Shown piece after piece: positions 1 to 5,665 of a stretch of 11,836 bases of DNA. The stretch is from NCBI GenBank assembly GCA_045629485.1, contig JAZQRF010000344.1, forward strand, positions 1 to 11,836. Reading direction: 5' to 3'. Position 1 is the first letter of the stretch. Each line of letters starts with the position of its first letter. This DNA comes from Pseudopedobacter sp045629485 (GTDB lineage Bacteria > Bacteroidota > Bacteroidia > Sphingobacteriales > Sphingobacteriaceae). Under the pieces are notes generated by a model. It was not told where the DNA came from. It saw nothing but the letters and a program-made list of their open reading frames with translations, and ran no database searches. The translations under genes and the position numbers were made by a program.

Positions 1-331
1 GTCGCTATAATAGCAATAATAAGAGCCGATACAAAAAACGAAACAGGTTATCAAATACCAAAGTTCTAAAATATCTAAATACGATAATGCTGTTGATTCT
101 GTACTTATAGTGTAAGAAAATTCAAGCTGATAACTTAAAACTTTTAGAATCTGTTATATATTGTTATATCTACGGTTTACAATAGTTTACCTTTTTATTT
201 ACTTGCTACTTATCTATATATTCTCTTTTATGAACTCCGAAAACTATGCCGGTTATACTTTGCGAATGTTTACATTTTCGACAATATAAAAAAAGTCAGA
301 CAACAGTAATATCCAGTCTTTAATGGTTTCT
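1..331. other. AT-rich left flank with no recognisable gene
   Basis: This stretch is very AT-rich and broken by stops in most frames. One plus frame is open from base 1 to a stop at 67-69 (ending ...TGYQIPKF) and another from base 3 to about 110. A minus frame is open from about 160 off the left edge, with a hydrophobic stretch (LWYLITCFVFCIG) but no ATG. None has a start, a recognisable motif or convincing codon use, so none is called. One of them could be the end of a gene lying mostly outside the window. The sequence is compatible with degraded or horizontally acquired intergenic DNA next to a tRNA gene. Confidence 0.5.
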
Positions 332-332
332 T

Positions 333-348
333 AATTGGACAATTGGAC
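333..348. repeat. Tandem 8-bp direct repeat AATTGGAC
   Basis: AATTGGAC occurs twice head to tail (333-340 and 341-348), just before the hairpin at 360-383. It is a simple tandem copy with no known role. It may be a protein-binding site or chance in AT-rich DNA. Confidence 0.45.
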
Positions 349-359
349 ACTATAAAAAA

Positions 360-383
360 GGCTTATCAAATTAATGATAAGCC
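360..383 (-). terminator. Rho-independent-type hairpin
   Basis: A perfect 9-bp stem (GGCTTATCA at 360-368 with TGATAAGCC at 375-383) closes a 6-base loop. It is flanked by an A-run on the left and TTTT on the right, so it could act on either strand. On the minus strand the stem is followed by six T, the better terminator. It may be a second terminator for leftward transcription from the tRNA-Ser promoter, or end an unrecognised rightward transcript. Confidence 0.6.
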
Positions 384-481
384 CTTTTAGATTTTCCTAA
401 TAACGACAAAAGGAATAATCAAAAATAGCATTCTTTATTGAGCTATCAAAAGCGTATTTCTGCATTTCAAAATCTAAAAAC

Positions 482-501
482 TGCACCACTAATTGCACCA
501 C
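482..501. repeat. Direct repeat TGCACCAC x2, possible integrase arm sites
   Basis: TGCACCAC occurs at 482-489 and again at 494-501, a 12-base period; on the minus strand this reads GTGGTGCA twice. The pair lies 66-85 bases beyond the 3' end of tRNA-Ser, the side on which integrative elements lie when they use a tRNA 3' end as attachment site. Short spaced repeats like this are typical arm-type sites of tyrosine recombinases. The repeat is directly visible; the integrase link is inference, because no integrase gene and no duplicated tRNA end is present in the window. Confidence 0.4.
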
Positions 502-518
502 AAAAAAATAAAATCATA

Positions 519-554
519 AAAAAGCGCATTTAAAATAAATTAAACACGCTTTTT
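519..554 (-). terminator. Terminator of tRNA-Ser
   Basis: Read on the minus strand, AAAAAGCGTGTTTAA pairs with TTAAATGCGCTTTTT over 15 positions (two G-T wobbles) around a TTTATT loop, followed by more T. It starts 13 bases past the tRNA 3' end, so it is the natural terminator of the tRNA transcript. Confidence 0.75.
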
Positions 555-566
555 GATTTTTGTTTG

Positions 567-653
567 CGGAGAAAGAGGGATTCGAACCCTCGGTACCGTT
601 GCCAGTACACCAGCTTTCCAAGCTGGCTCATTCGACCACTCTGACATCTCTCC
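567..653 (-). tRNA. tRNA-Ser (anticodon GGA)
   Basis: The minus strand folds as a class II tRNA of 87 bases. The acceptor stem is GGAGAGA with TTTCTCC (one G-T pair), and the discriminator base is G at 567. The anticodon stem is CCAGC/GCTGG with loop TTGGAAA, placing anticodon GGA at 617-619, which reads UCC and UCU serine codons. A long variable arm (GTACTGGCAACGGTACC) marks it as serine-type, and the T arm carries GGGTTCGAATCCC. CCA is not encoded: the genomic bases after the discriminator are CAA. The gene has its own promoter-like element at 672-679 and terminator at 519-554, so it is probably transcribed alone. The 3' side is flanked by possible integrase arm repeats. Confidence 0.97.
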
Positions 654-671
654 AGGTGATTTGTTGGAGTG

Positions 672-679
672 CAAAAATA
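672..679 (-). promoter_or_regulatory. -7 promoter element of tRNA-Ser
   Basis: The minus strand reads TATTTTTG, a perfect match to the Bacteroidota -7 consensus TAnnTTTG, ending 18 bases before the tRNA 5' end. A start site about 13 bases upstream of the tRNA would follow. A GTG lies 19 bases upstream of the element, as a weak -33 match. No transcript evidence is available. Confidence 0.55.
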
Positions 680-742
680 TCATTTTTAGTGAAAAAAACA
701 CTATTAAAGTGAAATTAGCTTTTTGCTATTACTTTCTTTAGT

Positions 743-959
743 GATTATGATCCTACTTTATGTCATGGCTGAGAAATTTTGAGGAAAGCTGGGATACTAT
801 AAAGCATCAATACGATAAGAGGTTTTACAGGATGTGGCGTTATTTTTTATGTGCAGTGCTGCTTTTTTTCGTTCTCTTAAAAACTATCTTTGGCATATCG
901 AATTAACAAAACCTGTACATCTGGGCCACTATCAATCTGTAGATGATAATGCCATTTAA
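743..959 (+). pseudogene. 3' remnant of cyclopropane-fatty-acid synthase gene, frameshifted
   Basis: Three reading frames joined in order give a coherent CFA synthase C-terminus: DYDPTLCH, then WLRNFEESWDTIKHQYDKRF and YRMWRYFL, then CSAAFFRSLKNYLWHIELTK ending GHYQSVDDNAI at TAA 957-959. The family's C-terminus has the same order (YDxTL, W..NF...W, RFYRMW.YYL, CAGAFR, LWxIVLTK, GGYQS). The frame breaks after CA at 765 (one base missing, CATGG for CATTGG) and at 850-851 (two extra bases, TGTG for TG). Upstream, in-frame stops at 710-718 end the similarity, so some 340 of about 410 residues are absent. No S-adenosylmethionine-binding domain remains, so the fragment cannot be functional. An ATG at 760 opens 48 codons in the middle frame but is unlikely to be a real start. 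Recognition is by eye from family motifs. Confidence 0.75.
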
Positions 960-1034
960 TCTGTTTTTTTAATTCCACTCGTTAATAATAGTTTAACCGG
1001 AAATTATTATATCTCTATTTAATTATATGAACGC

Positions 1035-1042
1035 TACTTTTG
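1035..1042 (+). promoter_or_regulatory. Possible -7 element before the HAD gene
   Basis: TACTTTTG matches TAnnTTTG exactly and ends only 4 bases before the ATG at 1047. If used, transcription would begin at or next to the start codon, giving a leaderless mRNA. No clear -33 TTG is visible at the expected distance, so this is tentative. Confidence 0.35.
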
Positions 1043-1046
1043 TTTT

Positions 1047-1697
1047 ATGAATAAAAATTACGAAGCTTACCTTTTTGATCTTAACGGTACTATCATAGAC
1101 GATATGCAGTTTCATGCCATCGCATGGAGAGATATTTTGAATAACGATTTGAAGCAGAAGCTCACACACGAAGAAGTGGTGAAACAAATGTATGGCAAAA
1201 ACTCTGAACTGTTGGAGCGGATTTTTGGTAAAGGCCATTTCTCTGAAGAAGAAATCAATAAGCTTTCTATGGAAAAAGAGCGCCGTTATCAGAGTGCTTA
1301 TAAACCACACCTGAGGTTAATAGACGGGCTGGGCGAATTCCTGGAAAATGCCCATGCGGCAGGTATAAAAATGGCCATTGGTTCTGCAGCTATTCCTTTT
1401 AATATAAACTTTGTTTTAGATAACCTAAACCTGAGAAAATACTTTGAAGTAATTGTAAGCGCTGATGATGTGGCGTTAAGTAAACCGCATCCCGAAACTT
1501 TTACCAAGGGTGCAGAACTGCTGGGTGTTGATGCTTCCAAATGTTTGGTTTTTGAAGATGCCCCAAAAGGAGTTGAAGCAGCTCAAAATGCCGGGATGGA
1601 TTGCGTAGTAATTACCACTTTGCATGAAGCACACGAATTCCCGTATGCCAATGCCATAAGGTTTATAAAGGATTATAAGGGTCTACCGGTTTTATAA
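1047..1697 (+). CDS. HAD-superfamily hydrolase, beta-phosphoglucomutase-like
   Basis: This 216-residue protein has the full set of haloacid-dehalogenase motifs. Motif I is FDLNGT at 10-15 with nucleophile Asp11, motif II is Ser113 (AIGSAA), motif III is Lys146 (LSKPHPE), and motif IV is Glu170-Asp171 (VFEDAPKG). The alpha-helical cap (about residues 18-85) sits between motif I and II, as in subfamily I phosphatases and phosphoglucomutases. It is expected to be a cytosolic Mg-dependent sugar-phosphate phosphatase or mutase; the substrate cannot be told. The odd point is Asn13 where most phosphatases and mutases carry the general acid/base Asp; I recall FDLNGT or FDMNGT in other Bacteroidota members, so it may be a subgroup trait. 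The ATG at 1047 is the only start that keeps motif I intact. A small membrane ORF and trxA follow on the same strand. Confidence 0.88.
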   Translation: MNKNYEAYLFDLNGTIIDDMQFHAIAWRDILNNDLKQKLTHEEVVKQMYGKNSELLERIFGKGHFSEEEINKLSMEKERRYQSAYKPHLRLIDGLGEFLENAHAAGIKMAIGSAAIPFNINFVLDNLNLRKYFEVIVSADDVALSKPHPETFTKGAELLGVDASKCLVFEDAPKGVEAAQNAGMDCVVITTLHEAHEFPYANAIRFIKDYKGLPVL

Positions 1698-1706
1698 GAA
1701 TTTGCT

Positions 1707-1886
1707 TTGCGAAAATTTAAACTATACAGGCATCTTATTGCAATCACCTTCATTGCCATTCTCGCTTTAAGGTTTGGAAGGGTACAAGGATTAATAATTG
1801 TTTTAGTTGTTTATTTGGCACTAAATATGAGCACAATTCTTAGATATTTCAGAGAAAGGAAAATAAGAAATAATGGCAAATTTTAA
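1707..1886 (+). CDS. Small hypothetical membrane protein (TTG start)
   Basis: An open frame of 59 codons begins at TTG 1707, ten bases after the HAD stop and in the same frame. It begins MRKFKLYRHLIAITFIAILA. There are two hydrophobic stretches, about residues 9-20 (HLIAITFIAILA) and 26-42 (VQGLIIVLVVYLALNMS), joined by a short basic turn (LRFGR). The basic ends (MRKFKLYRH and RYFRERKIRNN) suggest both termini face the cytoplasm. Its end overlaps the thioredoxin start by 14 bases, suggesting translational coupling. Coding is inferred from the helix-turn-helix membrane pattern and from it filling an otherwise empty 175-base gap. The only in-frame ATG (codon 41) would leave just 19 residues. 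I do not recognise a family and assign no function. A TTG start and the small size keep confidence moderate. Confidence 0.55.
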   Translation: MRKFKLYRHLIAITFIAILALRFGRVQGLIIVLVVYLALNMSTILRYFRERKIRNNGKF

Positions 1887-2169
1887 AGAACTGATAAATT
1901 CCGGCAAGCCTGTATTGGTAGATTTTTTTGCGACCTGGTGCGGTCCCTGTAAAATGATGACTCCAATATTGGATGATTTAAAGAAGCAGGTGGGGGAGAA
2001 CGCTATCATCTTAAAAATAGATGTGGATAAAAACCCGCAGGCAGCAGCATCTTTCAATGTTCAGGGGGTGCCAACTTTAATTTTATTTAAGAAAGGTGAA
2101 GTGAAGTGGCGTCAGTCTGGGGTGGTGCCAGCAGGAGAATTAAAGAGATTAATTGACGGACAGTTATAA
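1873..2169 (+). CDS. trxA: Thioredoxin
   Basis: The 98-residue protein is a single thioredoxin domain. It has the redox active site WCGPCK (Trp22, Cys23, Cys26), the buried-Asp strand VLVDFFA just before it, and the cis-proline loop GVPTLILF (Pro67). It lacks a signal peptide, so it acts in the cytosol, reducing protein disulfides with electrons from thioredoxin reductase. The length is slightly short of the usual 105-109 because the N-terminal strand is trimmed. A purine-rich stretch (AGAGAAAGGAAAATAAGAAA) precedes the ATG. The start overlaps the preceding small membrane ORF, and a strong bidirectional hairpin follows 24 bases after the stop. It is probably the last gene of the HAD-small protein-trx transcript. 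Several thioredoxins are usual in these genomes, so it need not be the primary one. Confidence 0.95.
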   Translation: MANFKELINSGKPVLVDFFATWCGPCKMMTPILDDLKKQVGENAIILKIDVDKNPQAAASFNVQGVPTLILFKKGEVKWRQSGVVPAGELKRLIDGQL

Positions 2170-2192
2170 TTTTTTTGTATTTCTATAAGATG

Positions 2193-2227
2193 ATAAAACC
2201 ATTAAGACTTAATCTTAATGGTTTTAT
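2193..2227. terminator. Bidirectional terminator between trxA and the DoxX-like gene
   Basis: A perfect 15-bp stem (ATAAAACCATTAAGA at 2193-2207 with its complement at 2213-2227) closes a CTTAA loop. The flanking A and T runs give a U-tract in both directions, fitting the convergent genes on either side. Confidence 0.8.
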
Positions 2228-2254
2228 TATAATAGATCATCCAATCTGATTCTT

Positions 2255-2629
2255 CTATTTAATTAATGGTAGAAATTTGTGTCTGTTATCGATAATTATC
2301 CAGATCAAAATTGCCCAGATTATTAAAGCGATAATCAAACCGTCTGGTGCAACAGTAATATGGGTGAGCAAAACCCCCACCATTACCGGGAATATAACTA
2401 AAGCACCTAATGCTCTTGTTTTTGGGATAAGAATGAGTAAGCCGCCCAATAATTCTGCAGCGCCAACCAAAGGCATCAGCCATGCCACTTCCATTAATGC
2501 AGTGCTGTCTTTTAATAATTCTTCGGGCAATCCTTCGGGAACTGGCATGTAATGTAAAAATTTATCAAGGCCCCCATTAATAAGTAATAGCCCGAATAAA
2601 GAAAATAAAATAGTTTTTAGGATTTTCAT
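2255..2629 (-). CDS. DoxX-like membrane protein
   Basis: The 124-residue protein shows four predicted membrane helices at about residues 5-20, 47-68, 72-92 and 97-113. The first is followed by GGLDKFLHYMP and the second carries LVGAAELLGGLLILIPKTRALG, the pattern of the DoxX/DoxX-like family (G-x-x-K-F after helix 1, E-x-x-G-G in helix 2). It sits in the inner membrane. The biochemical role of most DoxX-like proteins is unknown; some relatives are linked to quinone or thiosulfate metabolism or to oxidative stress, but nothing here shows that. It is single-gene by layout: the trxA terminator lies beyond its end, and 321 bases separate it from trhO. The ATG start is followed by a short basic segment (MKILK) and then helix 1, so it appears complete. 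Confidence 0.8.
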   Translation of the reverse strand: MKILKTILFSLFGLLLINGGLDKFLHYMPVPEGLPEELLKDSTALMEVAWLMPLVGAAELLGGLLILIPKTRALGALVIFPVMVGVLLTHITVAPDGLIIALIIWAILIWIIIDNRHKFLPLIK

Positions 2630-2890
2630 TGGATTTGAAAAGTTTAGGAAGAGGAAATTATCAATTCGTTTATTTATTTGAGTTTACCAAGGCACCAGGC
2701 CAGGTCTGATTATATTAATCTAAATATTTTTAAGCAATTTTTCATCACCCTCTGATGTTGGTGCATTAATCTCAATGCTGTATTGATTTCTTTCATAATG
2801 GAAGTTTTAGATTAGCAAATGAAAGTAAATAAAAAGACATTATTCTTTTCTTATGGCAAGAAATTGTAGTGCTATGGCTTATCAGAAAAC
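2630..2890. other. Intergenic region with one possible tiny ORF
   Basis: This gap upstream of the DoxX-like gene has no recognisable gene. On the minus strand an ATG at 2796 opens 28 codons to a TAA at 2710-2712, giving MKEINTALRLMHQHQRVMKN and eight further residues, CLKIFRLI. It is basic and could form an amphipathic helix, but without homology or a clear promoter it may be chance. The rest is AT-rich with no RNA structure I can defend. The upstream promoter of the DoxX-like gene should lie around 2635-2700, but no clean TAnnTTTG is seen there. Confidence 0.3.
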
Positions 2891-2933
2891 ATAAAACCCC
2901 TAAACGTAATTTAAAAACGTTTAGGGGTTTTAT
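2891..2933. terminator. Strong terminator hairpin downstream of trhO
   Basis: A perfect 17-bp stem (ATAAAACCCCTAAACGT at 2891-2907 with its complement at 2917-2933) closes a 9-base AT loop. On the minus strand it begins 17 bases after the trhO stop and ends in GGGGTTTTAT. It is also capable of terminating rightward transcripts. Confidence 0.85.
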
Positions 2934-2950
2934 TTATAAGTGGATTAAAC

Positions 2951-3901
2951 TTAATCCTGTAAGCTGATATTCTTTTTATTAACCGGCTGAGGTGTTTTTA
3001 CATAGTAGCCTGTTCCGTCATAAGGTCTTTTTCTTGGATGTTCCTGACAAGTTGTAGAGCAACATCCGTTTAACTGCTCGCCACAAGCGTCACATTGGGT
3101 AAAGTGCTCGTTGCATTCAGGGTTGGCGCAGTTGATCATTTTTGAAGTAGTGGTTCCGCAATTTCTGCAGGTAGAAATAATTACAGGGTTTACCTGGTTC
3201 ACATCAACCGCAATCCTATTATCAAAAACATAGCATTTACCTTCAAAATCTTGTCCGCCAGCTTCTTTTCCGTATTTTATAATGCCGCCATGTAATTGGT
3301 ATACATCTTTAAAACCTTCATGTAATAATAAAGCAGAAGCCTTTTCGCACTTGATGCCTCCGGTGCAATAGGTTAAGATTTTTTTGTCTTTATACTTTGC
3401 AAGCTCATTGATCATGGCAGGGAAATCCCTGAAATTTTCGATATCCAGCGTAACGGCGTTTTTGAATTTACCCATGCTGTGTTCGTAATTAGACCGAACG
3501 TCCAGTACCACCACATCTTCACGGTCTTTCATTTCCAGAAATTCCTTTGGTTCTAAATGTTTCCCGGTTTTCTTTGTTGGATTAATTACGTTAGGATCTT
3601 TTAAGCCTGAATGCACAATCTCAGATTTATACCTGCAATGCATTTTCATAAAAGAAGGTTGCGCTACCTCATCAATTTTAAACTCGGTAGCATTAAAACG
3701 GCCATCGGCATAAATGTAATCCATATAGGCTTTACATTGCTCTTTGGTTCCGGATACTGTTCCGTTTAAGCCTTCGTCGGCTATAATAATTCTTCCGGTT
3801 AAACCGAGTTCTTTGCAAAATTTTAGATGATTTTCGGCATACTGCTCCGCATCCTGGATGTGGCTATAGCAATAGTAAAGTAAAGTTTGGTAAGTTTTCA
3901 T
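2951..3901 (-). CDS. trhO: tRNA uridine(34) hydroxylase, rhodanese-type
   Basis: This 316-residue protein matches the TrhO (YceA) family, which makes 5-hydroxyuridine at position 34 of tRNAs by an oxygen-dependent route. Residues 1-95 form the N-terminal acylphosphatase-like domain (GRIIIADEGLNGTVSG at 36-51). Residues about 115-215 are a rhodanese domain with VLDVRSNYE and the active-site loop TYCTGGIKCEKAS, with Cys179 as the presumed catalytic thiol. The C-terminal part carries a cysteine cluster (Cys245, 248, 258, 263, 270, 273, 280, 281, 285) followed by HPRKRPYDGTGYY, as in the rhodanase C-terminal domain; the spacing suggests metal binding, which is inference. It is cytosolic. A TAnnTTTG element at 3942-3949 and a hairpin leader precede it, and a strong terminator follows, so it is probably monocistronic. 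The ATG start gives the usual N-terminus MKTYQTLLYYCYS. Confidence 0.93.
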   Translation of the reverse strand: MKTYQTLLYYCYSHIQDAEQYAENHLKFCKELGLTGRIIIADEGLNGTVSGTKEQCKAYMDYIYADGRFNATEFKIDEVAQPSFMKMHCRYKSEIVHSGLKDPNVINPTKKTGKHLEPKEFLEMKDREDVVVLDVRSNYEHSMGKFKNAVTLDIENFRDFPAMINELAKYKDKKILTYCTGGIKCEKASALLLHEGFKDVYQLHGGIIKYGKEAGGQDFEGKCYVFDNRIAVDVNQVNPVIISTCRNCGTTTSKMINCANPECNEHFTQCDACGEQLNGCCSTTCQEHPRKRPYDGTGYYVKTPQPVNKKNISLQD

Positions 3902-3903
3902 AC

Positions 3904-3939
3904 GCTCATTGATACTGCTGTAAACAGTGTTAAATGAGC
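3904..3939 (-). promoter_or_regulatory. Hairpin spanning the predicted trhO 5' leader
   Basis: On the minus strand GCTCATT (3939-3933) pairs perfectly with AATGAGC (3910-3904). Inside, ACTG pairs with CAGT across a 7-base loop. The outer stem ends two bases before the ATG, and its 5' side begins at about the start site predicted from the -7 element. Nearly the whole leader would therefore be folded, and could limit ribosome access. It is seen as sequence symmetry only. Confidence 0.45.
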
Positions 3940-3941
3940 TG

Positions 3942-3949
3942 CAAAAATA
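3942..3949 (-). promoter_or_regulatory. -7 promoter element of trhO
   Basis: The minus strand reads TATTTTTG, identical to the element before tRNA-Ser and a full TAnnTTTG match. It lies about 40 bases upstream of the trhO ATG in the 61-base gap after surE, giving trhO its own promoter. No clear -33 TTG is seen. Confidence 0.5.
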
Positions 3950-3962
3950 CCATTCCTAAAAC

Positions 3963-4691
3963 TTATTTACTAATTAATTTCTCACGAAGCGTGGCCTCAT
4001 GGGTCAAATCCAGCCTCAAAGGGGTAATAGAAACAAAATTATTGTCCATTGCCCATCTGTCGGTGCCTTCTTCAGCCGGATCCAGGGGGGTAACAGTAAA
4101 CCAATAATGCTTTCTTCCCATAGGATCGGTGCCGGGGATGATCGTTCCATCGTACAGGCGTACCGATTGCCTTGTCCATACTATACCTTCCGGATTCGGC
4201 GGAAAGTTGACGTTGTATAAAGCCAGCTCTTTATCTGCCAGCAGCATTTCCAGTGTTTTTTCTACCCATGGGGCCAGCGCTTCGAAATCTGGTTCGGTTT
4301 TACCTACCGGGGTGCTTAACGCAATTCCTTTAATTCCAAAAAGTACGGCTTGTTTAGCTGCTGCCAGGGTGCCCGAATGCCACATCGAATTTCCAAGGTT
4401 TGGACCCATATTGATCCCCGAAAGTACTACATCTACATGATTCCAAAGGTGTGTTCCCATAGCCACACAATCTGCCGGAGTACCGTTTACACGGTGCGCC
4501 TCAATGTCTTTAAATTCTATAGGTGATTTTTTATAACTTAAAGGACGCGAATGTGTAACTGCATGCCCCATTGAAGATTGCTCTACATCAGGAGCAACTA
4601 CTCTTACTTCTCCAAATTTTCTGGCCACTTTTGCTAAAGCTGCAATTCCCGGGCTATATATTCCATCATCGTTGGTTACTAAAATTCTCAT
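3963..4691 (-). CDS. surE: 5'-nucleotidase SurE
   Basis: The 242-residue protein is a full-length SurE, a metal-dependent nucleoside 5'/3'-monophosphatase of the cytosol. The N-terminus is MRILVTNDDGIYSPGI with the metal-binding pair Asp8-Asp9. Ser39 lies in APDVEQSSMGHAVT, and Asn94 in SGINMGPNLG completes the expected metal site. HRVNGTPADCV (66-76) is the conserved dimer/active-site segment. In bacteria SurE salvages nucleotides and is tied to stationary-phase survival; unlike in Proteobacteria it is not next to pcm or rpoS here. It is divergent from the lipid kinase gene with a 77-base gap, and a likely promoter overlaps that gene's start. The C-terminal half (about 170-235) is the usual swapping extension, with nothing missing. 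Confidence 0.95.
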   Translation of the reverse strand: MRILVTNDDGIYSPGIAALAKVARKFGEVRVVAPDVEQSSMGHAVTHSRPLSYKKSPIEFKDIEAHRVNGTPADCVAMGTHLWNHVDVVLSGINMGPNLGNSMWHSGTLAAAKQAVLFGIKGIALSTPVGKTEPDFEALAPWVEKTLEMLLADKELALYNVNFPPNPEGIVWTRQSVRLYDGTIIPGTDPMGRKHYWFTVTPLDPAEEGTDRWAMDNNFVSITPLRLDLTHEATLREKLISK

Positions 4692-4737
4692 ACCTATCTT
4701 CTAAATAAAAATTTCTTAAGTCATGCAACAATTAATC

Positions 4738-4769
4738 CAAAACTAGTGTTGATATAGAAATTCTAACAA
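4738..4769 (-). promoter_or_regulatory. Predicted surE promoter
   Basis: The minus strand has TTG (4769-4767), a 21-base spacer and TAGTTTTG (4745-4738), matching the Bacteroidota -33/-7 pattern TTG-N19-21-TAnnTTTG. Transcription would begin near 4733, about 40 bases before the surE ATG. The -33 part touches the start codon of the divergent kinase gene, so the two promoters may interfere. Confidence 0.5.
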
Positions 4770-5665
4770 TGAAACAGGTTATTTTACTGCATAATCCGGG
4801 GGCCGGAGATGAAGATCATCTTAAAGAAGAGCTTATAAAAGCTATAGAAAAAGAAGGGTTTGGATGTAATTATTTTTCTATAAAAGAAGATGCCTGGAAA
4901 CAGCAGCTGGATAATGCAGATTTTGCCGTAGTTGGTGGCGGAGATGGAACTGTGAGAAGAGTGGTTAAAGAATTGGTAAAAAGAAACGTATTAGATAAAA
5001 AAATCCCTCTTGCACTATTGCCGATGGGTACAGCCAATAATTTATCTAAAACCCTGGAGCTGGATAGGGATGCTAAGAGGGAGACTCACATCAGGAACTG
5101 GAAAAATCAAAAACTTCAGAAATTTGATGTTGGCGTTGTAAAAAATGCAGATGCTACCGAGTTTTTTATTGAAAGCGTAGGTTTTGGTGTTTTCCCGAAG
5201 CTGATTAAAGAGATGAGATCTGTAGATAAAAGTAATGTCGATTCTGCTAAAGATGAAATAAAACTGGCACTACAGGTTTTACATGATCTAATCCAATCTG
5301 TAGAAGCTGCAGACTGTTGGATGAAGGCCGATGATGAAATTTACGAAGGAAAATATCTTCTCGTAGAGGTAATGAATAGCCGTTCTATTGGCCCAAACCT
5401 TGTTTTGGCGCCTGATGCCAAAACAGATGATGCCATTTTTGATGTTGTGATTTTAAAAGAAGACCAAAGGGATGCATTTACAGCTTATGTGAAAGATTTA
5501 ATAGCAGATAAAGAGCCTGTTTTCCCGATTAAAACTATCCAGGCTAGAGAACTGATTATTTCTAACGAAAGTAAATTTATGCATATTGATGATGAGCTCA
5601 TCATCCCCATGAAAAATCCATTAACAATAGAAATCAGAGAAAATTTATTGGAATTTATTGTTTAA
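4769..5665 (+). CDS. Diacylglycerol/lipid kinase family protein (YegS/BmrU type)
   Basis: The 298-residue protein has the diacylglycerol kinase catalytic domain. The N-terminal strand is VILLHNPGAG (residues 4-13). The nucleotide-binding motif VVGGGDGTVRRVV spans 54-66, and PMGTANNLSKTL (85-96) is the second conserved motif. The C-terminal beta-sandwich (about 130-298) contains FDVGVVKN, FFIESVGFGVFPKL and the late IDDELI motif near 272, where the family usually has DGE. It is expected to phosphorylate a lipid alcohol with ATP at the cytosolic face of the membrane; the lipid is not known. The Bacteroidota members are often annotated only as kinases of this superfamily. It diverges from surE and ends tail-to-tail with the DUF5686 gene, the two stops overlapping. 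I see no clear promoter; TAGTGTTG at 4744-4751 is one base off the -7 consensus. Confidence 0.88.
   Translation: MKQVILLHNPGAGDEDHLKEELIKAIEKEGFGCNYFSIKEDAWKQQLDNADFAVVGGGDGTVRRVVKELVKRNVLDKKIPLALLPMGTANNLSKTLELDRDAKRETHIRNWKNQKLQKFDVGVVKNADATEFFIESVGFGVFPKLIKEMRSVDKSNVDSAKDEIKLALQVLHDLIQSVEAADCWMKADDEIYEGKYLLVEVMNSRSIGPNLVLAPDAKTDDAIFDVVILKEDQRDAFTAYVKDLIADKEPVFPIKTIQARELIISNESKFMHIDDELIIPMKNPLTIEIRENLLEFIV

Noticed and set aside
1..170. Partial genes running off the left edge
   Set aside because: Plus frames 1 and 3 and one minus frame are open to the edge, but none has a start, motif or codon bias that tells it from chance in AT-rich DNA.
482..501. Two-unit repeat as a CRISPR array
   Set aside because: Only two 8-base units with a 4-base spacer; too short and too few for CRISPR.
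553..741. Plus-strand open frame of 62 codons
   Set aside because: It is the antisense of the tRNA-Ser gene (GERGIRTLGTVASTPAF is a well-known tRNA shadow) and its tail is AT-rich noise.
981..1010. Inverted repeat TAATAAT/ATTATTA as a terminator after the cfa remnant
   Set aside because: AT-only arms, a 13-base loop and no T-run; too weak to call.
1023..1540. Minus-strand frames opposite the HAD gene
   Set aside because: They lie wholly or largely antisense to a gene with complete HAD motifs and have no motifs of their own.
2277..2552. Plus-strand frame of 91 codons opposite the DoxX-like gene, and a second minus frame at 2286-2483
   Set aside because: Both are shadows of the four-helix membrane protein, which has family motifs and a proper start.
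3999..4440. Two plus-strand frames opposite surE
   Set aside because: SurE motifs on the minus strand are unambiguous; the plus frames show no family pattern.
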